Positions 56,594 to 64,000 of a stretch of DNA of 64,000 nucleotides are shown here, piece after piece. This DNA is from Gimesia chilikensis. Lineage in GTDB: Bacteria; Planctomycetota; Planctomycetia; Planctomycetales; Planctomycetaceae. Location of the stretch: positions 5,565,748-5,629,747 of the forward strand of contig NZ_CP036266.1 in the NCBI RefSeq assembly GCF_007744075.1. Reading direction: 5' to 3'. A program made the position numbers and the translations under genes. Positions within the stretch are counted from its first letter, which is position 1. Each line of letters starts with the position of its first letter. The notes beneath the pieces were generated by a model. It saw only the letters and a list, made by a program, of their open reading frames with translations, was not told where the DNA came from and did not search any database.

Positions 56594-56921
56594 AACGGGT
56601 CAATCAACCCTTTCGCGACGGCAGATTTCGTAGTTTGCCAGTCACCTTCATGTGCTTACTTTGGCGGGTAGCTAGCATGACAGGTGACTGGCGGCTACGA
56701 ATTTTAAATATCTTACCCCCCACTCCAGCCGCAGATCACCCATCCTGGAGAACGGCACCCTTCCTCAAAACCCGTGCTGGACAGATACACCTTCACATGC
56801 TAGCATATTGATGCGTTCAGTCTGCGCGCCACGGCCACGCTTCAGTTTACGCGTCCCTGGTTCGCTGCACATCACATTCCAGGCCAGCAACAGGCCTGAA
56901 GTTCAGAGTGAGGAACGGATT
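56594..56921. other. Intergenic stretch with long hairpin
   Basis: No gene is supported. It holds the hairpin at 56627-56701 and, at its end, GAGGA as ribosome site of the following gene. Confidence 0.5.
56627..56701. terminator. Long inverted repeat downstream of sbtB
   Basis: Arms TTCGTAGTTTGCCAGTCACCT (two parts: 7 and 11 paired bases, 56627-56647) and AGGTGACTGGCGGCTACGAA (56682-56701) form an 18-bp stem with a small bulge and a 34-base loop. The right arm is followed by TTTTAAAT. It may end the sbtAB transcript or be a dispersed palindromic element. Confidence 0.6.
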
Positions 56922-58325
56922 ATGCAACGGCGTCAATTTCTGGTCGCGTCCGGTCTCGGCTTTGCCGGGATGACATTCGGCTCTCCCACCCCCGCCGTTT
57001 CCGCTGCTCCGGCTCCCACAACCCCAGGCAGAAAACCCGCTAAATCGACGATTCTGTTCTTCCTCTGTGGTGGTGCATCCCATATGGACATGTGGGATAT
57101 GAAGCCGGAAGCCCCCCTGGAATACCGAGGCCCGTTTCAATCGATTCAGACCTCCGCACCGGGAGTCCACCTCTCCGAGCATCTGCCCCTGCTCGCCAAA
57201 CAGGCACATCATCTGGCACTGGTCAACTCGGTTGGCGGCACCGTCAACACCAACGATCACCACGCCGGATATTACTACAACCTCACCGGACATATTCCCG
57301 ATCTGACGTTCGTCACCAAAGGGAACAACCGCACGCCCCAGCCGGACGACTGGCCTTACATGGGTTCCGTGGTCGCCTCCCGGCGTCCCGCGCATCCGAA
57401 TCTGCCCAACGCCATCTCGCTGCCGCACATGCCCAGCCGCGCCCCGTATACCCGCCCCGGTCAGTTCGCTGCCCGCCTGGGAGTTGAACACGATCCGATG
57501 TATATCCAGGGCACACGCGAAGAACCGCTGAAGCTCCGCGGTCCCGCACTCTCGCTGGAAGGGGGCATCACCGCCGACCGGCTCACCGATCGCATTTCCC
57601 TGCTCGAACAACTCGATTCCGCCCGGCGACAGTTCGACGACTTCGCCAGCATCTCCACGATGAATCAGCATCAGGAACGCGCCCTGTCGTTGTTAATGTC
57701 AGCCCAATCCACCTCCGCCTTTGATGTGCAGCAGGAAAAACCGGCCACACTCGAACGCTACGGCAAAACCATCAACGGCATGAGTCTGCTCGTTGCCCGC
57801 CGTCTGGTGGAAGTCGGCGTCCCCTTCATTACCGTCTTCTGGAAAGGCGATCTCAGAGCCCTCGGCAAGAAGTGCAAGAGCGCCGGCAGCTGGGATACTC
57901 ACGGCAACAATTTCCAGTGCCTCAAAGAAGACCTGCTGCCCGAATTTGACCGGGCCTACTCCGCCCTCATCGAAGACCTCGCCGAGCGGGGACTCATCGA
58001 TGATACGCTGGTCCTCGTCACCAGTGAAATGGGTCGCAAACCAAAGATCGGCGATCCCCGCTCCGGCGGCAAATCGGGCGCAGGCCGTGACCACTGGACG
58101 CACTGTCTCACCGATGTCCTCGCGGGTGGCGGCATTCAGGGAGGCCAGACCTTTGGTGCCAGCGACAAACATGGAGAATATCCCAAAGACAAACCGGTCA
58201 CCCCCGCCGACATCACGCATACGGTCTACCACGCGATGGGCATTCACGACCTGACCGCCTACGACAAGCTCGGCCGACTCTACTTCCTGCTCGACAAATC
58301 CAGACCGATCACCGAACTCTTCTGA
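56922..58325 (+). CDS. DUF1501 protein with Tat signal (second)
   Basis: ATG 56922, with GAGGA upstream, gives 467 residues and a twin-arginine signal at the very start (MQRRQFLVASGLGFAGM). Motifs: ILFFLCGGASHMDMWDMKP, GVHLSEHLPLLAKQAHHLALVNS, NDHHAGYYYNLTG and LVLVTSEMGRKPKIGDPRSGG. An in-frame ATG at 56808 would hide the signal. It is a member of the same family as 45733-47079 but clearly divergent from it. No DUF1549 partner. Single gene, no operon evident. Confidence 0.93.
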   Translation: MQRRQFLVASGLGFAGMTFGSPTPAVSAAPAPTTPGRKPAKSTILFFLCGGASHMDMWDMKPEAPLEYRGPFQSIQTSAPGVHLSEHLPLLAKQAHHLALVNSVGGTVNTNDHHAGYYYNLTGHIPDLTFVTKGNNRTPQPDDWPYMGSVVASRRPAHPNLPNAISLPHMPSRAPYTRPGQFAARLGVEHDPMYIQGTREEPLKLRGPALSLEGGITADRLTDRISLLEQLDSARRQFDDFASISTMNQHQERALSLLMSAQSTSAFDVQQEKPATLERYGKTINGMSLLVARRLVEVGVPFITVFWKGDLRALGKKCKSAGSWDTHGNNFQCLKEDLLPEFDRAYSALIEDLAERGLIDDTLVLVTSEMGRKPKIGDPRSGGKSGAGRDHWTHCLTDVLAGGGIQGGQTFGASDKHGEYPKDKPVTPADITHTVYHAMGIHDLTAYDKLGRLYFLLDKSRPITELF

Positions 58326-58691
58326 GTTCGCCCCGGGATCTGCAGGTTCATACACCTCTTTGCATTCCCGCGCCGTTCTGCTAAATTCCAGCCAGACCGT
58401 CAATTAGCGACTGTCCCGAGGCACGCAGATTACCTGCGCGCCACGATTATGGATTATCTTATCAAGTTCTCCCCCTGCAAATGCAGGCCTGTCCAGTGAA
58501 TTGATTTTTGCCCGAATCTGACCGCAAAATCAGAGATAGATGGGAACAGGATTCGCATCGCGACTATCATCAGTGTGTAACTGGTGCCGAAACACCTGTT
58601 CTTCTGCAGGGGAGCATTGTTCCTGCGCACATTCTGCAAATTTAACAGGCACGCCTGCCTCTGCCTGAATGGAAAAGAGTTAAAAGAGTCT
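58326..58691. other. Intergenic stretch with palindrome
   Basis: No gene is supported. A palindrome CCTGCA-AA-TGCAGG lies at 58474-58487, about 205 bases upstream of the glucosidase start, and could be an operator. Longer in-frame starts for the next gene (from 58584) lack a ribosome site. Confidence 0.45.
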
Positions 58692-61412
58692 ATGGCTGAA
58701 GTAGAATGGGATCGTCTTGCCGCTGAAGCAAATCGTGAACCGGGTGCGAACTGGAAACGCTGGGGGCCCTACCTCGCAGAACGACAGTGGGGAACCGTGC
58801 GCGAAAGTACGGCCGATGGCGATCCGTGGCTCAATTTCACACACGAAGAGGCCACCTGGCGCACTTATCGCTGGGGGGAAGACGGTCTGCTGGGTATCTG
58901 CGACCGTCAGTGCCGACTCTGTTTCGGGCTCGCCCTCTGGAACGGCGAAGACCCGATCCTCAAGGAACGTCTGTTTGGACTGACCGGCCCCGAAGGCAAT
59001 CACGGTGAGGACGTCAAGGAAGCCTATTACTACCTCGACTCAACCCCCTCACATTCCTATCTCAAAGCACTTTACAAATACCCACAGTCAGAATTCCCCT
59101 ACTCGGAACTCCGCGAGGAAAACGCGCGACGCTCCCGTCAGGAACAGGAATACGAACTCACCAATACCGGCATCTTCGACGAAAGCCGCTACTTCGACGT
59201 ACAGATGGAATACGCCAAGGCAGCCGACGAAGATATTCTGATTCGCGTCACCATCTTCAACCGCGGACCGAAATCAGCGCCCCTGCACTTCCTCCCCACC
59301 TGGTGGTTTCGCAACACCTGGAGTTGGGGACCCACGCTCGATCGCCCCAGCGAAAAACCGAGCATGGAACAGATCGCTGACACCTGCCTGAAAGCAGAGC
59401 ACGAAACCCTCGGCGAATTCCGACTCTTTACCGATCTCGGTCCCGATGGAGAAACCCCCGACTGGCTCTTTACCGAAAACGAAACCAATACCTGGCGATT
59501 TGAAGACCCGAACAGCCGCCGCCCCTCCTGCAAAGACGCCTTTCATCTGGCAGTCGTTGATGGAGTCGAAGGCGTCATCAATCCACGCCCTACAGGCACC
59601 AAGGTTGCCGCTCACTTCAAACGCGTCATTCCCGCCGGCGAATCAGTCGAGTTCCGTCTGCGTATGTCTGCCATCGATGAATTACCGGAAACCCCGTTCG
59701 GACCGGAATTCGATGAAGTCTTTGCCCAGCGAATTGACGAAGCCGATCGGTTCGCCGATTCCCTGGTCGAACCCGGACTCTCTCCGGACGAGCAGGCGAT
59801 ACTCCGCCAGGCCAATGCCGGTCTGCTCTGGACCAAACAGTTTTATCACTACGTCATTCCCCGCTGGCTCGAAAACGCCGGCAAGGGAAATAAGGAACCG
59901 GCCCGCCGTCTGCCTGGCATGCCCAGCCCCCGCAACGCTGACTGGGGACACCTTTACAACCGCAATATCATCTCCATGCCCGACAAGTGGGAATACCCCT
60001 GGTACGCGGCCTGGGACCTCGCGTTTCACCTGATTCCGTTCTCCAAGATTGATCCACACTTCGCCAAGGACCAGGCCATCCTGTTCCTCCGCGAATGGTA
60101 CATGCATCCCAACGGACAGTTGCCCGCTTACGAATGGAATTTCAGTGACGTCAACCCGCCCGTGCATGCCTGGGCCTGCTGGCGCGTCTACCAGATGACC
60201 GCATCCAACGGAGATCGCGATCGCAATTTCCTGGAACGCGTCTTCCAGAAACTCCTGCTCAACTTCACCTGGTGGGTCAACCGTAAAGACATCCGCGGCA
60301 AACACGTCTTCAGTGGCGGCTTCCTCGGACTGGATAACATCGGAATCTTCGACCGTTCCAAACCACTGCCGACAGGCGGTCACCTGGAACAGGCCGACGG
60401 CACCGCCTGGATGGCCTTCTTCTGTTCGAGCATGCTTTCCATCGCCTTTGAACTGGCCGATGGCAATCCTGCTTACGAAGACATGGCGTCCAAGTTCTTC
60501 GAACATTACGTCTCGATCGCCGAAGCAATGAACTCCCTGGACGGCACCGGTCTCTGGGACGAAGAAGACGGTTTCTACTACGATCATCTGCACCTTGACG
60601 GACGCAGCATCCCACTCAAAATCCGTTCCATTGTCGGGTTGATCCCCCTGTTTACCGTCGACGTTCTCTTTGATGAGACCATCGAAAAACTCCCCGCCTT
60701 CCGCAAGCGGATGGACTGGTTCCTGAAAAGCCGCCCCAATCTGCAGAAGTTCATGACCTACATGGAACGCGATTCGGAAACATCCTCAGGCGGCCATCGC
60801 CTGCTGGCGATCCCCACGCGCGACCGACTGTTGCGTCTGCTCCGCTACCTGCTGGATGAAGACGAATTTCTCTCTGACTACGGGATTCGCTCGCTCTCCA
60901 AGTTCCACGAAGAACATCCGTTCGAATACGAACTCAACGGCGAAATGTTAAGGGTCCAGTATCTGCCCGCCGAATCGGACAGTGGCCTGTTCGGTGGCAA
61001 CTCCAACTGGCGGGGGCCCATCTGGTTTCCTCTCAACTACCTGTTGATCGAAGCTCTCGAACGCTATCACACTTTCTACGGCAAAACACTCCGCGTCGAA
61101 TGTCCGACCCGTTCGGGCAACTACATGGACCTGCAGGAAGTCGCCGACGAAATCCGCCGGCGCCTTGCCCGTCTGTTCCTCTCCGACGAAGCCGGCGATC
61201 GTCCCAGTTATGCCCGCACCGATGTCCTGCTCAACGATCCGCACTGGCGCGACCTGGTACTGTTCTACGAATATTTCGACGCAGAAACAGGACGCGGACT
61301 GGGAGCCAGCCACCAGACCGGCTGGACCGCATTGATCTCTCCCATCCTGGTCACACTGGCAAGTCGCTGTCGGCAACAGTCAGAAGCCGGCCAGCCCGCT
61401 ACCGCCGAGTAA
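58692..61412 (+). CDS. GH63-like glucosidase
   Basis: From ATG 58692 the protein has 906 residues and no signal peptide, so it acts in the cytoplasm. The first ~400 residues are a beta-sandwich-type domain (GPYLAERQWGTVRE, FTHEEATWRTYRWGEDGL, CDRQCRLCFGLALWNG); the rest is an (alpha/alpha)6 catalytic barrel of the GH63/MGH1 type (WDLAFHLIPFSKIDPHFAKDQ in parts, GGFLGLDNIGIFDRS, EQADGTAWMAFF, NWRGPIWFPLNYLLIEAL). Likely acidic catalytic residues are the Asp in DNIGIFD and a Glu near the end, by family knowledge. The bacterial substrates range over glucosylglycerate, mannosylglycerate and glucosides; not decided here. Confidence 0.9.
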   Translation: MAEVEWDRLAAEANREPGANWKRWGPYLAERQWGTVRESTADGDPWLNFTHEEATWRTYRWGEDGLLGICDRQCRLCFGLALWNGEDPILKERLFGLTGPEGNHGEDVKEAYYYLDSTPSHSYLKALYKYPQSEFPYSELREENARRSRQEQEYELTNTGIFDESRYFDVQMEYAKAADEDILIRVTIFNRGPKSAPLHFLPTWWFRNTWSWGPTLDRPSEKPSMEQIADTCLKAEHETLGEFRLFTDLGPDGETPDWLFTENETNTWRFEDPNSRRPSCKDAFHLAVVDGVEGVINPRPTGTKVAAHFKRVIPAGESVEFRLRMSAIDELPETPFGPEFDEVFAQRIDEADRFADSLVEPGLSPDEQAILRQANAGLLWTKQFYHYVIPRWLENAGKGNKEPARRLPGMPSPRNADWGHLYNRNIISMPDKWEYPWYAAWDLAFHLIPFSKIDPHFAKDQAILFLREWYMHPNGQLPAYEWNFSDVNPPVHAWACWRVYQMTASNGDRDRNFLERVFQKLLLNFTWWVNRKDIRGKHVFSGGFLGLDNIGIFDRSKPLPTGGHLEQADGTAWMAFFCSSMLSIAFELADGNPAYEDMASKFFEHYVSIAEAMNSLDGTGLWDEEDGFYYDHLHLDGRSIPLKIRSIVGLIPLFTVDVLFDETIEKLPAFRKRMDWFLKSRPNLQKFMTYMERDSETSSGGHRLLAIPTRDRLLRLLRYLLDEDEFLSDYGIRSLSKFHEEHPFEYELNGEMLRVQYLPAESDSGLFGGNSNWRGPIWFPLNYLLIEALERYHTFYGKTLRVECPTRSGNYMDLQEVADEIRRRLARLFLSDEAGDRPSYARTDVLLNDPHWRDLVLFYEYFDAETGRGLGASHQTGWTALISPILVTLASRCRQQSEAGQPATAE

Positions 61413-61713
61413 GCTGACGGAAACGCATCTGCCCTGATTCTTTATCCAGAATTAATTCGACACCCTCATTCCGGATGATTAAGATAAAATCCTGAGTGAC
61501 ATATATCTCTTTTCTAAATGTGTCACCAGGATTTGTCGCAGATCACTTGTGAATGACCTCAACTCAATTCAACCCGGTCATCACTGCTGCGCCTTGACTC
61601 TGCTACTGCGGGCACAAAACGTTGAGTGACTCTCATTGTCGATGATTCTCACACTGGATCGCCACGTGAGTCCAGTGTCGTATCTCCATACATACTTCTC
61701 GGGAGAAAATCCG
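61413..61713. promoter_or_regulatory. Sulfatase upstream region with perfect inverted repeat
   Basis: About 300 bases without a gene. It contains an 8-bp perfect inverted repeat, ACACTGGA at 61651-61658 and TCCAGTGT at 61671-61678, ending 35 bases before the sulfatase ATG. The position suits an operator or a leader hairpin. The ribosome site GGGAGA lies at 61701-61706. Confidence 0.5.
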
Positions 61714-64000
61714 ATGCGCTCATTTCGATGCTGCCTCTACCTGCTCTGTGTCACGACAATTCCTCTTTCACTTTCCGCAGAAGAGTTCAATCGCACAAAA
61801 CTGCCGATTGCCCAGCCCCCTTTCAAAGGAAAGATCGGCGTTAAGGCTTCCGAGTCAGTCAAAGACTTTCCCCAGGAGATCAAAGCCCCTAAGGGAGCCC
61901 CCAACGTGCTGATCATCCTGACCGATGATGTCGGCTTTGGGGCATCCAGTACATTCGGCGGCCCGATTCCCACCCCCACCTTTGACCGTCTGGCGAAAGC
62001 GGGGCTACGTTACAACCAGTTTCATACGACGGCACTCTGCTCCCCCACCCGGGCAGCCCTGATCACCGGTCGCAACCATCATACCGCAGCCACAGGTGGC
62101 ATCATGGAAATCGGTGTCGGCTATCCCGGCTACAATACGCTGGTTCGCAAATCGTGTGGGACCATCGGACAGATCCTGAAATTTAACGGCTATAATACGT
62201 CCTGGTTCGGGAAAAATCATAACGTCCCCGACTGGCATACATCACAGGCCGGTCCCTTCGACCTCTGGCCCGTGGGACTCGGTTTCGAATACTTCTACGG
62301 ATTCGTGGGGGGAGATACGAGCCAGTGGACTCCCGCCCTGGTGGAAAACACGCGCCCCGTCGAACCACCGGCCAACGACCCCAATTATAATTTCGATGAA
62401 GACATGGCTGACCGGGCCATTAACTGGATTCGTATGCAGCACGCTGTCGCTCCCGACAAACCGTTCCTCTGTTATTACGCTACGGGAACCGCGCATGCCC
62501 CGCATCACGCCCCCAAAGCCTGGATTGAGAAATTCAAAGGACAGTTTGACCAGGGCTGGGATGAAGTGCGCAAGGAAACACTGGCCCGACAGAAAAAGCT
62601 CGGAGTGGTGCCCGAGGGAACCCGACTGACCGAACGCTCAAAAGGCATTCCCGCCTGGGATTCAATGGATGACCGACAGAAAGAATTGTATGCCCGCATG
62701 ATGGAAGTCTACGCGGCTGCTCTTTCCCACGCTGACCACCAGTTCGGCAGACTCATCGACTCGATTGACGAACTGGGACAACTCGACAATACACTGGTGA
62801 TCTATATCCAGGGAGACAATGGCGCCAGTGCCGAGGGGAGTGCCCAGGGACTGCTCAATGAAATGACCTTCTTCAATAACATCAAAGAAGATTTCGAAGA
62901 GGTTTACCGCCGCAGGGATGAAATCGGCAGCCCGACCACCTTCAATCACTATCCCATCGGTTGGGCGCACGCCATGGATGCTCCCTTCCAGTGGACCAAA
63001 CAGGTTGCCTCCCATTTCGGCGGAACCCGTAATGGCATGGTCATGTCCTGGCCGGCGCGTATCAAGAACAAGGGGGCCGTCTGTTCCCAGTTTCATCATG
63101 TGATCGATATCCTTCCCACCGTTCTGGAAGCCACGCAGCTGCCTGCCCCCGATTCTATCAACGGTATCACTCAGGAACCAATCCAGGGTGTCAGCATGGC
63201 CTATACCTGGGATGACCCCCAAGCCCCCTCGAAACGCGAAACACAGTATTTTGAAATGTTCGCTAATCGAGCAATTTATGATAAAGGCTGGATCGCCTGC
63301 ACGACTCCCACAACGCCGCCCTGGGTCAGCGTGGCAGATCCAGTGGATGTCATCGACGGCTACCAGTGGGAACTCTACAACATCGATGATGACTTTTCAG
63401 AGTCCGTCAATCTGGCCGAGAAATATCCGGAAAAACTCAAAGAACTCCAGCGACTGTTCTACATCGAAGCGGTCAAAAACAATGTGCTCCCGCTGGATAA
63501 TAGTAAAGCCGAACGACTCGACGTGAAAAACCGCCCCAGCCTGACCAGGGGACGCGATACCTTCACTTATTACGACGAAATGCTGCGCATCCCCGAAGGG
63601 TCTGCCCCGGACCTCAAGAACAAATCGTTTGGGATCTCTGCAGTCGTTGATATTCCTGAATCAGGAGCAGAAGGACTACTGATGACACAGGGTGGTCGTT
63701 TCTGCGGCCTTGGACTGTATGTGCTCAAGGGGAAGCCGGTCTTCCATTACAACCTGTGTGGCGTAGAACGTTATAACGTCGCTGGCAAAGATAAACTCAA
63801 GCCGGGCAAGCATGTCATTACCCTCGACTTTAAATACGATGGCGGAGGTGTTGGCAAAGGAGGCCAGGCCACACTCACTGTCGATGGAAACAAAGTCGCT
63901 GTCAGCAGAATTCCGCAGACCGTCGGTTACCGCATGTCACTCGATGAAACACTCGATATCGGCGAGGACACAGGCACCCCGGTCAGTGAGGACTACAAAG
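61714..64000 (+). CDS. Arylsulfatase (formylglycine type), cut by right edge
   Basis: ATG 61714, with GGGAGA upstream, starts a frame open to the window end (762 codons seen). A signal peptide ([18 protein letters not shown]) precedes [22 protein letters not shown] and the formylglycine motif CSPTR at 109-113 ([16 protein letters not shown]). Other patches: [17 protein letters not shown]-like, [11 protein letters not shown]. The C-terminal domain ([34 protein letters not shown]) corresponds to the same domain in the sulfatase at 48821-51505, so the two share one subfamily. By that comparison only a few tens of residues are missing. It is exported; no lipobox is seen. Confidence 0.93.
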   Translation, partial: MRSFRCCLYLLCVTTIPLSLSAEEFNRTKLPIAQPPFKGKIGVKASESVKDFPQEIKAPKGAPNVLIILTDDVGFGASSTFGGPIPTPTFDRLAKAGLRYNQFHTTALCSPTRAALITGRNHHTAATGGIMEIGVGYPGYNTLVRKSCGTIGQILKFNGYNTSWFGKNHNVPDWHTSQAGPFDLWPVGLGFEYFYGFVGGDTSQWTPALVENTRPVEPPANDPNYNFDEDMADRAINWIRMQHAVAPDKPFLCYYATGTAHAPHHAPKAWIEKFKGQFDQGWDEVRKETLARQKKLGVVPEGTRLTERSKGIPAWDSMDDRQKELYARMMEVYAAALSHADHQFGRLIDSIDELGQLDNTLVIYIQGDNGASAEGSAQGLLNEMTFFNNIKEDFEEVYRRRDEIGSPTTFNHYPIGWAHAMDAPFQWTKQVASHFGGTRNGMVMSWPARIKNKGAVCSQFHHVIDILPTVLEATQLPAPDSINGITQEPIQGVSMAYTWDDPQAPSKRETQYFEMFANRAIYDKGWIACTTPTTPPWVSVADPVDVIDGYQWELYNIDDDFSESVNLAEKYPEKLKELQRLFYIEAVKNNVLPLDNSKAERLDVKNRPSLTRGRDTFTYYDEMLRIPEGSAPDLKNKSFGISAVVDIPESGAEGLLMTQGGRFCGLGLYVLKGKPVFHYNLCGVERYNVAGKDKLKPGKHVITLDFKYDGGGVGKGGQATLTVDGNKVAVSRIPQTVGYRMSLDETLDIGEDTGTPVSEDYK

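Overview
The window looks like a chromosomal segment of a marine-type planctomycete (Planctomycetota, close to the Planctomycetaceae/Gimesia group). The pointers are three huge secreted proteins with N-terminal LEPR-XLL-like boxes, two Tat-exported DUF1501 proteins, two large formylglycine sulfatases with the same C-terminal extension, RRs of secreted family proteins of planctomycete type, and planctomycete-style dispersed intergenic repeats. No rRNA, tRNA, CRISPR array, transposase or phage gene was seen.

Layout. 1-8401: two divergent giant secreted proteins. One is cut by the left edge and carries a zincin motif and a nidogen-like region. The other has about 13 'NGNYVVSSPxWDNG' repeats, a dockerin and a C-terminal zincin motif. 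8398-19925 (minus): a 3228-residue surface protein (DUF4347, jelly-roll and cadherin modules, 18 tandem cadherin-like repeats, C-terminal membrane segment), translationally coupled through TAATG to a membrane diguanylate cyclase. 20115-29006 (plus, divergent from the giant gene): a compact five-gene operon encoding a TolC-like protein, a short SecA-like ATPase, an HlyD adaptor, a GAF-GAF-TM-HlyD protein and a PqqD-like/M50 metalloprotease/HlyD fusion. I read 8398-29006 as a candidate export system with its giant adhesin substrate and a c-di-GMP control gene. That is the most interesting part of the window. It is an inference from gene content.

29067-36333 (minus): an RND efflux system made of a His-rich adaptor, an HAE1-type pump and, after a clear terminator, a separately placed outer-membrane lipoprotein. 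36334-37770 has no convincing gene but holds several repeat families and a conserved 22-bp inverted-repeat motif found again upstream of the bicarbonate transporter gene.

37771-45495: small accessory genes, AT-rich from about 41.2 kb. They include an Imm31-like and a MafI-like immunity protein, several unknown small proteins, a zinc-ribbon protein, an internally duplicated membrane protein and an RDD protein. One gene is framed exactly by two copies of a ~63-bp repeat. No toxin gene is visible.

45733-64000: ordinary planctomycete metabolic and secreted functions: DUF1501, DUF1254/DUF1214, arylsulfatase, OprB-type porin, CorA magnesium channel, SbtA bicarbonate transporter with a PII-like SbtB, a second DUF1501, a GH63-like glucosidase, and a second sulfatase cut by the right edge. 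Sulfatases, porin and glucosidase fit use of sulfated polysaccharides.
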